Assembly: GCA_016202745.1 (NCBI GenBank)
Contig: JACQOB010000039.1
Location: 1-17,422 of the forward strand
Reading direction: 5' to 3'
DNA from: Candidatus Aenigmatarchaeota archaeon
Lineage (GTDB): Archaea; Aenigmatarchaeota; Aenigmatarchaeia; QMZP01
DNA length: 17,422 nt
Both the position numbers and the translations under genes were made by a program. The notes under the pieces were generated by a model that was not told the DNA's origin, did no database searches, and worked only from the letters and a program-made list of their open reading frames with translations. Positions 1 to 5,899 of this stretch are shown here, in pieces; position 1 is the stretch's first letter, and each line of letters begins with the position of its first letter.

Positions 1-57
1 GCGTATAACACCTATTTAGCGAAATTTTTGTGCGCTTTCTAGCTTCTGAGGGGGTTA

Positions 58-517
58 TTGCGGGCTTTTATATTGGCAGGTCATATAAGTCAGGATGGAA
101 TCCGCCGAGGTGGAAAAAGGAATGCGTATTTTGCCCTGATGTTCCTGTATTATGCAGGCCTGAGGCTTAATGAGGCAAGTAGCCTGAAATGGGAGGACAT
201 AGACATTGAGAGGGAACTGATCCATGTGAAGCATGGGAAGGGCGGCAGGGACAGGGTTGGTATTCCAGTCACAAAGAGGCGGGAAATATAACAAAAGAAC
301 CATACAGAAAATCGTGAAAAACGCCTCGCTGAATGGGAAGATAGGGAAAAACATTTCCCCACACACCCTCAGGCACAGCTTCGCCACGCACCTGCTTGAG
401 GCCGGGGCAGACATAAGGTATACGCAGCAGCTGCTAGGTCACAAGGACCTGAAGACAACCCAGATCTATACCCATGTTGCGAACCGCGACATAAAGAGGC
501 TGGCTGACCTGCTTTGA
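58..517 (+). pseudogene. Broken XerC/XerD-type tyrosine recombinase
   Basis: This is a remnant of a site-specific tyrosine recombinase of the archaeal XerA/bacterial XerC-D kind, which cuts and rejoins DNA through a tyrosine. The first part (58-291) carries the first catalytic arginine in YYAGLRLNEAS and the beta-hairpin lysine in HGKGGRDR, then runs into a stop. The second part, in the next frame (reading to 517), carries HTLRHSFATH, GHKDLKTT and the nucleophile region IYTHV. About 25-30 codons expected between DRV and the VFQSQRGGK strand are missing, and the reading frame changes at this point (about 255-262), so an internal deletion is the simplest explanation. The N-terminal SAM-like DNA-binding domain is absent; an in-frame stop lies at 40-42. 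All catalytic residues survive but no single frame contains them. The family call is firm. That it is dead is likely, short of a sequencing error. Confidence 0.85.
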
Positions 518-528
518 TTCTATGCGTC

Positions 529-993
529 CTATCTGAGCCCCAGCTGCTTCTCCAGAGTAGGATGTGAAAAATACACCCGCACATTGCATCCATTTTCCAT
601 AAGCTCAATCATCTCAAAATTCTCGCGCTGTATCAGCTTGAATCCCTTCCTGGATAAATGCTTCTTCTTGAATTCATGATAATTGGAAGCTGTGAAATCG
701 GCATCGCCCCTCTCAGGCCGAGCTTTGTCAGGCAAGCGAATTTTTAACAATCTGAGTTTGCCCGAAACTGTATCCAAGGAAGTAATAAGAAACACGGGTC
801 CTGTAGGCGTTTCTTTTATTATCTCCCCAAGTCTTTTTGCTGCCTGAAGCAGGTCGCTATATTCTCTGTTGTTCTTGGAGAAAAGGCATGCGTAATTAAC
901 AGACGCTTTCTTTTCAGTTGTATACTTGTTTTTCAATTCACATGCCATCTCAACAATACACTGGATTAGAGTTTTTAGCTCCCTAGCGTCCAT
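529..993 (-). CDS. Conserved hypothetical protein (154 aa), function unknown
   Basis: A soluble 154-residue protein with no signal peptide or membrane segment. I do not know a function for it. The central part (TPTGPVFLI, LRLLKIRLPD, RPERGDADFT) and the end (FEMIELMENGCNVRVYF) resemble a small conserved family that I recall from uncultured archaea and bacteria; that is memory, not a search. The acidic RPERGDADF stretch is the most distinctive motif. The ATG at 991-993 is supported by a TATA-like TTTATT (1015-1020, minus strand) 27 bases upstream, which fits a leaderless mRNA. That box sits just past the 3' end of the tRNA-Ala gene read in the same direction. Its 3' end meets the recombinase remnant tail to tail, 11 bases away. 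Confidence 0.75.
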   Translation of the reverse strand: MDARELKTLIQCIVEMACELKNKYTTEKKASVNYACLFSKNNREYSDLLQAAKRLGEIIKETPTGPVFLITSLDTVSGKLRLLKIRLPDKARPERGDADFTASNYHEFKKKHLSRKGFKLIQRENFEMIELMENGCNVRVYFSHPTLEKQLGLR

Positions 994-1014
994 GGATTAT
1001 ACTGTATTTCGTGG

Positions 1015-1020
1015 AATAAA
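1015..1020 (-). promoter_or_regulatory. TATA-like box for the 529-993 gene
   Basis: TTTATT on the minus strand begins 27 bases before the ATG at 993, the spacing of an archaeal leaderless promoter. It lies 10 bases beyond the tRNA discriminator base. Confidence 0.5.
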
Positions 1021-1064
1021 TCTCTTTAGTGGACCGGACGGGATTTTCACATTAGGAAGGCGTA

Positions 1065-1083
1065 AAATCTGCGGAGCAGATTT
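1065..1083. repeat. Hairpin in T-loop intron (8-bp stem, 3-base loop)
   Basis: AAATCTGC (1065-1072) and GCAGATTT (1076-1083) are perfect inverted repeats around GGA. This is the second stem-loop of the 84-nt tRNA intron. Confidence 0.75.
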
Positions 1084-1099
1084 AGCCTCCTTTTTGCTC

Positions 1100-1126
1100 C
1101 ACAGCTTTTTCTTGAAAAAAGCTGTG
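1100..1126. repeat. Hairpin in T-loop intron (11-bp stem)
   Basis: CACAGCTTTTT (1100-1110) and AAAAAGCTGTG (1116-1126) form a perfect stem with a 5-base loop. It begins one base inside the 5' end of the intron (minus strand), so it probably stacks on or competes with the inner helix of the splicing motif. The T-run is part of the stem, and the position inside a tRNA argues against a terminator. Confidence 0.75.
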
Positions 1127-1198
1127 ATTTGAACCCGTAGCCTCTGCCTCTAGCGGTGGAAGGCGTAACCGAGCTTACCTGCTGGCTTGGCTTGACTG

Positions 1199-1226
1199 CC
1201 GGCTTGATCCAATTGGTGCAAGCCGG
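1199..1226. repeat. Hairpin repeat B in anticodon-loop intron
   Basis: CCGGCTTG (1199-1206) and CAAGCCGG (1219-1226) form an 8-bp stem around a 12-base loop containing the palindrome CCAATTGG. It is a diverged copy of the hairpin at 1283-1310. On the minus strand its 5' side contains CTTGCACCAA, identical to the anticodon loop plus the first intron bases at 1334-1325. Confidence 0.8.
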
Positions 1227-1282
1227 ATTCGGCTTAGCCAGACTTTACGTCGCCTCCATTTTCGCTCAAGCCTTCTTACCTG

Positions 1283-1310
1283 CCGGCTTTGTCCAATTGT
1301 TTAAAGCCGG
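1283..1310. repeat. Hairpin repeat A in anticodon-loop intron
   Basis: CCGGCTTT (1283-1290) and AAAGCCGG (1303-1310) form an 8-bp stem around a 12-base loop with CAATTG. It has the same architecture as the hairpin at 1199-1226, and both lie next to CTTACCTGC or CTGC on the plus strand. It is enclosed by the outer stem 1267-1274/1320-1327. Confidence 0.8.
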
Positions 1311-1389
1311 ACTTTAGGAAAGGCTTGGTGCAAGGGCAGCGATCTACCGTTGATCTACCGGCCCATATCTGTGTCTTATTGCTTATGGC

Positions 1390-1397
1390 TATTTATA
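1390..1397 (-). promoter_or_regulatory. TATA box for tRNA-Ala
   Basis: TATAAATA on the minus strand starts 33 bases before tRNA base G1 (1364). A second TATAAATA at 1415-1422 faces the other way, so this is a divergent promoter pair. Confidence 0.65.
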
Positions 1398-1414
1398 TTC
1401 CGTGTATTGTTTTC

Positions 1415-1422
1415 TATAAATA
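1415..1422 (+). promoter_or_regulatory. TATA box for the 1445-1678 gene
   Basis: TATAAATA on the plus strand starts 30 bases before the ATG at 1445, which suggests a leaderless or near-leaderless mRNA. Confidence 0.65.
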
Positions 1423-1444
1423 ACACCCCGCCCCAATAATCAAT

Positions 1445-1678
1445 ATGGCCTCCAGAATTAGGGGCAGGAAATTCTCAAACCTCGGCCTGGTCTTCGCTTT
1501 CCTCTCTCTGGTGACGCTCCCTATTGTATTCGGACCGATAGCAGTCATTCTTGGCGTGAAAGGCTATTTCTCCGGAGATGAGAAGAGGGGCATGCTTGCG
1601 ATCGTATTGGGGGTCGTGTTTGCCGTTATAAGCGCCATACTGGGGGCTTACCTGTTTTCTTTGGGCGCTGTTGCGTGA
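1445..1678 (+). CDS. Small DUF4190-like membrane protein (77 aa)
   Basis: A 77-residue membrane protein with two hydrophobic helices (about residues 13-36 and 49-74) joined by a polar GYFSGDEKRG turn. The pattern, helix then IAVILGVKGY, a charged glycine loop, MLAIVLGVVF and helix, matches the DUF4190 family of small two-helix membrane proteins. Its role is unknown. A basic N-terminus (SRIRGRK) suggests that end stays in the cytoplasm. The ATG at 1445 is chosen because a TATAAATA box lies 30 bases upstream. The stop is two bases from the convergent stop of the TrkH gene. The family call rests on pattern only. Confidence 0.75.
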   Translation: MASRIRGRKFSNLGLVFAFLSLVTLPIVFGPIAVILGVKGYFSGDEKRGMLAIVLGVVFAVISAILGAYLFSLGAVA

Positions 1679-1680
1679 GC

Positions 1681-3072
1681 CTACTCGCCTTCCTCATCGC
1701 CGCCGCCCCGCTTCCTGGCCTGGAAAAGGTGCCTCACGAAGACGAAAAGGGGCAGTATCTCCAGCCTGCCGACAACCATCACAACCATCAGGGTGGCCTT
1801 GCCCACCCAGTGTATTGATTCCACAGCCAGAGGCGAGAAGGCCGAATTGCCCGCCGCTGACGCGGAGAGGAAGAATGAGTCCATGGCCCCCATGCCGGTG
1901 AATGAAAGGATGGCCGTGCTGACAACCAGGACCAACATGTACATGAAGATGAACAGCGTGATTATCGTGAACTCCTGGGGCTTGACTGACCGCTCCCCTA
2001 TCTTCAGGGGGATCACAGCCTCCTTCGGGTAGGACAGCTTCCTTGCAATCCACGGGAACGCCTTGCCCATTGCGCCCGCCCTGACGAGCTTGAGGCCGCC
2101 TGCGGATGAGGCGGAGAAGCCGCCAATTATTGTCAGTATGACCACCAGTATTATCCCGGAACCTGCCAGCGGCGGGGCGGCGCTGAAGCCCGACGTCGTC
2201 AGGGCCGATATTGCAGTGAATACGGCTGAAAGTGGCGCCGGCCCCATGGATGCGGCCATCAGCATTGAAAACACCATAACAAATATCCAGAAGGCCTTTG
2301 TCTCGAAATTCCTGGGGTAGCACCTGAAATTCCCCCGGAAGATCTTCGCATGCAGGAAGAATGACGTGGCCCCCAAAACCATCAAGACAATCATTGCAAT
2401 TTCAATTCCGGCGCTGTTGAATGATGATATGGAATCCTGCCTTGTCGAGAACCCGCCGGTGGAGATGCCTGAAAAGGAGTGCGCAACCGAGTCAAGCAGA
2501 GGCATTCCCGCAATTGACAGAAGGGCGATCCCGAGCAGCGTGTAGGCCCCAAAGGCCAGAAGGGCCTTCCTGATCAGGGGCTGCCTGTCCTCCTCGCTTG
2601 TCTCATCGCCATAGAGATAGTTTGACGATATCCCCGGCGACTCGACCAGCATGATGAATGCAATGATTATCCCGGCTGCGCCGATCCACTGGGTGAAGCT
2701 CCTCCAGAAAAGCAGGCCGGCCGGAAGCGTTTCAGGGTCCAGCGCGGTAAGCCCTGTCGTAGTAAACCCTGAAACTGACTCAAACAGGGCGTTCAGGAGG
2801 CTGGCAGAGGAGAGATAAGGGACCGCCCCAATCATGGACACAGAAACAAACCCCAGGAGGGCCAGGGCCATTATTGAAGGGCTGTCCAGCGGCTTCTTCT
2901 GGAGCTTCTTGTCCAGCAGGGTTCCAGCTACAAATGACACTGCAGCGGCGATTATGAAGAGAAAGTTTATGCTTTCCCCCAGCGCAACGGATGCCAGCAA
3001 TGGTATGATAAGAAGGATGCCGAAAATCTCCAGGATAATCCCCAGGTGGGACAGGGCAGACCGGAATTCCAT
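1681..3072 (-). CDS. TrkH/KtrB-family potassium transport protein
   Basis: Integral membrane subunit of a Trk/Ktr-type potassium uptake system, 463 residues. The four pore-loop repeats of the family are visible: TTTG (about residues 104-107), STGG (204-207), TTSG (292-295) and AAGN (406-409). Each holds the filter glycine. Hydrophobic M1 and M2 helices flank each loop, and the tail is charged and glycine-rich. The frame stays open to a TTG at 3093, but the ATG at 3072 is preferred because AGGAGG lies four bases upstream. No TrkA/KtrA regulatory subunit is in the window, so the partner must be encoded elsewhere or be absent. A 7-bp hairpin (3097-3120) sits in the presumed leader. Choosing between TrkH and KtrB would need an alignment; the superfamily is certain. 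Confidence 0.93.
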   Translation of the reverse strand: MEFRSALSHLGIILEIFGILLIIPLLASVALGESINFLFIIAAAVSFVAGTLLDKKLQKKPLDSPSIMALALLGFVSVSMIGAVPYLSSASLLNALFESVSGFTTTGLTALDPETLPAGLLFWRSFTQWIGAAGIIIAFIMLVESPGISSNYLYGDETSEEDRQPLIRKALLAFGAYTLLGIALLSIAGMPLLDSVAHSFSGISTGGFSTRQDSISSFNSAGIEIAMIVLMVLGATSFFLHAKIFRGNFRCYPRNFETKAFWIFVMVFSMLMAASMGPAPLSAVFTAISALTTSGFSAAPPLAGSGIILVVILTIIGGFSASSAGGLKLVRAGAMGKAFPWIARKLSYPKEAVIPLKIGERSVKPQEFTIITLFIFMYMLVLVVSTAILSFTGMGAMDSFFLSASAAGNSAFSPLAVESIHWVGKATLMVVMVVGRLEILPLFVFVRHLFQARKRGGGDEEGE

Positions 3073-3076
3073 AAAC

Positions 3077-3082
3077 CCTCCT
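3077..3082 (-). promoter_or_regulatory. Shine-Dalgarno site deciding the TrkH start
   Basis: AGGAGG on the minus strand, four bases before the ATG at 3072. It favours this start over the TTG at 3093 or the ATG at 3087. Confidence 0.6.
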
Positions 3083-3096
3083 AACATGCTCAAAGT

Positions 3097-3120
3097 CCGG
3101 CGACTTCAAGTCATCGCCGG
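3097..3120. repeat. Inverted repeat in TrkH leader
   Basis: CCGGCGA (3097-3103) and TCGCCGG (3114-3120) pair perfectly. The spacer region also contains GACTT-C-AAGTC, a nested alternative palindrome. It lies between a TATA-like AATATT (about 3139-3145) and the TrkH start, so it would be at the start site or in the 5' leader. A regulator site or an RNA hairpin are both possible. Confidence 0.55.
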
Positions 3121-3167
3121 CAGGTACGCAGGCCGACCAAATATTATGAGTGCAAGTAGGCAGCCTG

Positions 3168-3176
3168 GTATATTAT
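3168..3176 (+). promoter_or_regulatory. TATA-like box for the pilin-like operon
   Basis: GTATATTAT starts 34 bases upstream of the ATG at 3202 on the plus strand, in the short space shared with the TrkH leader. Confidence 0.5.
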
Positions 3177-3201
3177 TATTGGACGATGACTAAATAATAG
3201 T

Positions 3202-3570
3202 ATGCGCGGCGTATGGTATGCCCTGGAGGCGATATTCGCGGGCGTGATAATAATATCGTTCCTCATTACCCTAAGGGCAACCTTCCTGCATACAACCAGC
3301 CCGCAGGAAATTGCGGTGAAAGGGTACAACGAACTGAGAAGCCTTGACGAAGAGGGAATCCTGCGCCCATACGCCGTGGCGGGCAATGTGGAAGCAATAA
3401 ACAATGAGATTGACATATTCGGATTCGGCCACAGCGTGCAGGTGTGCGATTACACAGGCACTTGCATTGGCGCTGCGCCCGATGTCGCGGACGTGTTCAT
3501 TGCCACCTACCTGATCTCCGGCGACGTGGATTTTGAGCCTTATGTAATCAGGCTGTTCATCTACAAGTGA
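3202..3570 (+). CDS. Pilin-like secreted or anchored protein (122 aa)
   Basis: A 122-residue protein with one N-terminal hydrophobic helix (about residues 5-27) and a soluble C-terminal part. The start, MRG then VWYALEAIFAGVIII, resembles class III (type IV pilin-like) leaders: a short basic end, glycine, and a hydrophobic helix with a glutamate near its start. A prepilin peptidase could cut after Gly3, though the glutamate is at +6 rather than the usual +5. The mature part holds two cysteines close together (VCDYTGTC). It is the first gene of a likely two-gene operon, 43 bases before the large LamG surface protein, whose N-terminus is similarly pilin-like. A minor pilin or surface-assembly component is an inference; no named family is recognised. 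Confidence 0.7.
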   Translation: MRGVWYALEAIFAGVIIISFLITLRATFLHTTSPQEIAVKGYNELRSLDEEGILRPYAVAGNVEAINNEIDIFGFGHSVQVCDYTGTCIGAAPDVADVFIATYLISGDVDFEPYVIRLFIYK

Positions 3571-3613
3571 CAGATGGATTTAAGCCTGGCGCGAATATAA
3601 TCATATATTGGGG

Positions 3614-5899
3614 ATGTTTGTGAGAAAGGCACAGTTTTTCATACTCGGCGCGATACTGCTAAGCATACTCTTCTTTGTCGGCCTCACCCTGTCAAACACC
3701 CTCACGGGCCCGGTAACGAAAGACCTCACGTTCCTGTCCGAGAACGTCAAGAGGGAGTTCCCCAGGGCGCTCAACCTCGGCTACCTAGGCGGGGAAACCG
3801 GCGAAAGCCTCAAGAACTTCACGCAGTTCACCGATTCCGGGCTGGAGCAGAACTTCATAAATTTCACTGCGTTCTTCGTTGTCTCCGAGCCTGCGCAGAA
3901 CGACACAGTAAACCTGACAATAGGGAATTTCCTTGACTCCCCTGTCAGCGTGGGCATAGAGATAGGCAGCGCCGGCAGCCTGGGCTTCAGCGGCCTGGGC
4001 ACAGCACAAGACAAAAGGAATGAAAACAAGATTGCCTTCTCCTCTTATTCAGGCAGTTCTCCCATCAGCGGGAAAACCATTTCACTCCAAGCCAGGTGCG
4101 GGGACGGCATTTGCGATCCCCTGTTCGGAGAGACATGCGCCTCATGCTTTGCTGACTGCCAATCTGAATGCCCGCTGCCCATCTGCGGCGACGGCCAGTG
4201 CAATGGCGGCGAGACATGCTCCACCTGCTCCACGGACTGCGGCGCATGCCCTGCATGCCAGGATTCCCTAATGGACTCAAATCCATGGTCATCCTGCAAT
4301 CCGGGGAACCTTTCCCTTTCTCAGGCATGCAGGGTCAACTTTACTTATAATGACGGCAACAGGTTCGTCCTCCAGCCCTGCGGCATAAGTGACACCTTCG
4401 GCCTTGCAGCAGCCTACAGCGGCCCCATCCCCCCTGTCCCGAACGTCTTCTTCAGGAAATCAAATATAAACAACACGTGCGGCCCCGGGAGGATCGTGAG
4501 GGTGTTGGGTGTGGAATTCCCATCGTGCGGCCCCGGATGGAGATGCAGCATAACCAACCCCTTCGACGGGAGGATAGTGGTGGAAGATCTTGGGTCTTCT
4601 CCGGGCCCCGCAGTGGCAAGCTGGATAGTTGAGCCATGCCCAACCAGCGGGGGGAATTATGATGTTGCAGACAAAAACAACACAGCGGGCTCAGTGTATA
4701 CGCAAATGCAGCTCCCCCCACCCAACAACACGGCTCCAAATGTAGGCAGCATAGCAACCGACACGACAGGGGCTGATTATGTATGCAAGGATTTTGGGAC
4801 AAGCGATGCGGATAATGATGCGGTCTTCCTCCACTACAACTGGCTGAATAACGGGAACCCGATACAGGCGCTTAACATGCCTTTTGACAGCGAGCTGGAC
4901 AACAGGGCATACGATTATTCCGGAAACGGCTTTACAGGCAATCTCATCTGGCCGCCATCAGGGGGTCTGGCCGGCCCGGTATGGACGCCCAATGGAATTG
5001 TCGGGGGCGCCCTGTCATTTGACGGCTACGCCTCTTTCGTAAACATCAGCGCAGCCATCCCAGTCCTTTCAGGCAACAACATAACAGTGGAAGCATGGGT
5101 AAACATCAGCGGGAGATGCGGAACCTTCAGAGGAGGGCGCTGCGCCGTGTTTGCACAGATTAACTTGTCAAATGCAGGCTATTACCTGTGGGTCTCGCAG
5201 AACAGGCCGGGGTTCAGCATGGGCGGCGTAAGCGCCCAGTCGCCCACTGCCATACCGCTGCGCCAATGGAACCACATAGCTGGCGCAGCCAATGGGACCC
5301 ATCTGCTTATTTACGTCAACGGCACCCTGAAGGCCAGCACGCCTTTCAGAGGCACAGGCGCAGCCATGGGAGCCACGCCTGTCATAGGCGCAGAGAGGGA
5401 TCAGTCATACAATTCAATCTTCAACGGCACGATAGACGAGGTGATAGTCTGGAAGAGGGCCCTCACACCAGAACAGGTGCAGCTGCACTACAACAAGAAC
5501 TACAAAACCCTTGCCAGCACAATGAGGCTTCCTGGCGAGACATGGACGTGCGGCATAACGCCCATAGATGAGGACGGGTTCAACGGGACAGTAGGCCTGA
5601 CCGGGTCCATATGCGGGAACGGCATAACAGAGGCTGGAGAGCAGTGCGACCCGCCCAATGGCGTCACATGCTCCCCCAGCTGCTACAGCATGGTCCTCCC
5701 GATTTACGCCACCCTGCTTGTGCAGCCAGGCACTACAACAACGATAAACCTCGGCCCTGTACCGGCCCAATTCAACATCACAATAAACTGGTCAGCGGAG
5801 AGCGTAACCCTGACGTGGCTGAAGGACAAGCTCAATATGTTCGCAGTATACACCCTGCAGAGGGGCGAGAACAGGATTACAGAGCAGTTTGCGTCCTAG
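3614..5899 (+). CDS. Large surface protein with cysteine-rich repeats and LamG domain
   Basis: A 761-residue exported protein. The N-terminus (basic FVRKAQ, then a hydrophobic helix to about residue 25) is a signal anchor or pilin-like leader. Residues of about 162-215 hold two cysteine modules starting CGDGIC and CGDGQC. A LamG/concanavalin-like beta-sandwich follows at about 424-633, seen in DYSGNG, GALSFDG, ITVEAWVNISG, WNHIAG, LLIYVNGT and GTIDEVIVWKRALT. A third cysteine module, CGNGITEAGEQC, starts near 667. Many N-x-S/T sequons suggest N-glycosylation outside the cell. LamG folds commonly bind sugars or proteins, so adhesion is a fair guess. The frame is open to a TTG at 3608; the ATG at 3614 is preferred, about 35 bases after a TTTAAG box. 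Its stop overlaps the convergent SDR stop (CTAG). Confidence 0.8.
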   Translation: MFVRKAQFFILGAILLSILFFVGLTLSNTLTGPVTKDLTFLSENVKREFPRALNLGYLGGETGESLKNFTQFTDSGLEQNFINFTAFFVVSEPAQNDTVNLTIGNFLDSPVSVGIEIGSAGSLGFSGLGTAQDKRNENKIAFSSYSGSSPISGKTISLQARCGDGICDPLFGETCASCFADCQSECPLPICGDGQCNGGETCSTCSTDCGACPACQDSLMDSNPWSSCNPGNLSLSQACRVNFTYNDGNRFVLQPCGISDTFGLAAAYSGPIPPVPNVFFRKSNINNTCGPGRIVRVLGVEFPSCGPGWRCSITNPFDGRIVVEDLGSSPGPAVASWIVEPCPTSGGNYDVADKNNTAGSVYTQMQLPPPNNTAPNVGSIATDTTGADYVCKDFGTSDADNDAVFLHYNWLNNGNPIQALNMPFDSELDNRAYDYSGNGFTGNLIWPPSGGLAGPVWTPNGIVGGALSFDGYASFVNISAAIPVLSGNNITVEAWVNISGRCGTFRGGRCAVFAQINLSNAGYYLWVSQNRPGFSMGGVSAQSPTAIPLRQWNHIAGAANGTHLLIYVNGTLKASTPFRGTGAAMGATPVIGAERDQSYNSIFNGTIDEVIVWKRALTPEQVQLHYNKNYKTLASTMRLPGETWTCGITPIDEDGFNGTVGLTGSICGNGITEAGEQCDPPNGVTCSPSCYSMVLPIYATLLVQPGTTTTINLGPVPAQFNITINWSAESVTLTWLKDKLNMFAVYTLQRGENRITEQFAS

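Larger units (their letters stand above)
1044..1127 (-). other. tRNA intron 2, T-loop position 59/60 (84 nt)
   Basis: This 84-nt insert separates A59 from T60 of the tRNA. Placing the cut here gives an exact splicing motif. Exon bases 54-57 (TTCA) pair with intron bases 1049-1046 (TGAA), forming the 4-bp central helix. It is flanked by 3-base bulges AA^T on the 5' side and AA^T on the 3' side, with the T-stem as the outer helix. The inner helix is short: C1126-G1050 and A1125-T1051. AAATC occurs at both ends (1130-1126 and 1046-1042), so the boundary could slide by a few bases, but only 59/60 gives the canonical motif. The intron holds an 11-bp hairpin (1100-1126) and an 8-bp hairpin (1065-1083). 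It has no ORF. Confidence 0.88.
1150..1328 (-). other. tRNA intron 1, anticodon-loop position 37/38 (179 nt)
   Basis: This 179-nt insert separates A37 from A38, the usual place for archaeal tRNA introns. The boundaries are set by the need to give loop CTTGCAA closed by CTGCC/GGCAG. The splicing motif at the 3' junction is poor: the rule-based central helix (bases 32-35 with 1155-1152) pairs at only two of four positions. A stronger near-motif lies inside the intron, where CAAG, CC and GGCAG (1206-1196, minus strand) mirror the anticodon arm. The intron carries two copies of a long hairpin and an outer stem CAAGCCTT/AAGGCTTG (1327-1320 with 1274-1267). No ORF is present. The presence of the intron is sure; the exact cutting pathway is not. 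Confidence 0.75.
1030..1364 (-). tRNA. tRNA-Ala(TGC) with two introns
   Basis: Three exons (1364-1329, 1149-1128 and 1043-1030) join into a 72-nt alanine tRNA. The acceptor stem GGGCCGG pairs fully with CCGGTCC and includes the G3-U70 wobble that marks tRNA-Ala. T8 and A9 follow, then D-stem GATC/GATC around AACGGTA (G18 G19 present), base 26 G, anticodon stem CTGCC/GGCAG with loop CTTGCAA (anticodon TGC), variable loop AGGCT, T-stem ACGGG/CCCGT with loop TTCAAAT, and discriminator A73. CCA is not encoded. One intron interrupts the anticodon loop (37/38) and one the T-loop (59/60). A TATA box lies 33 bases upstream of G1. All stems are intact, so the gene is probably functional. Aminoacylation with alanine follows from the anticodon and G3-U70. 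Confidence 0.92.

Noticed and set aside
1100..1126. Stem with T-run as a possible terminator
   Set aside because: The T-run is part of the stem, and the element lies inside the T-loop intron of the tRNA-Ala gene.
1199..1310. Hairpin repeats that might suggest a CRISPR array or mobile-element ends
   Set aside because: Only two diverged copies with palindromic loops, and both lie within the anticodon-loop intron of a tRNA.
1694..2323. 209-codon open frame in another frame of the TrkH gene
   Set aside because: It is a shadow of the TrkH coding strand; the TrkH frame has all four pore loops and the shadow has Gly/Arg-rich nonsense.
3073..3093. N-terminal extension of TrkH to the TTG at 3093
   Set aside because: AGGAGG four bases before the ATG at 3072 would lie inside the longer coding frame, and the ATG gives a usual family N-terminus.
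5188..5571. 127-codon plus-strand open frame inside the LamG gene
   Set aside because: It is an out-of-frame shadow rich in His/Arg; the LamG frame has recognisable motifs over the same bases.
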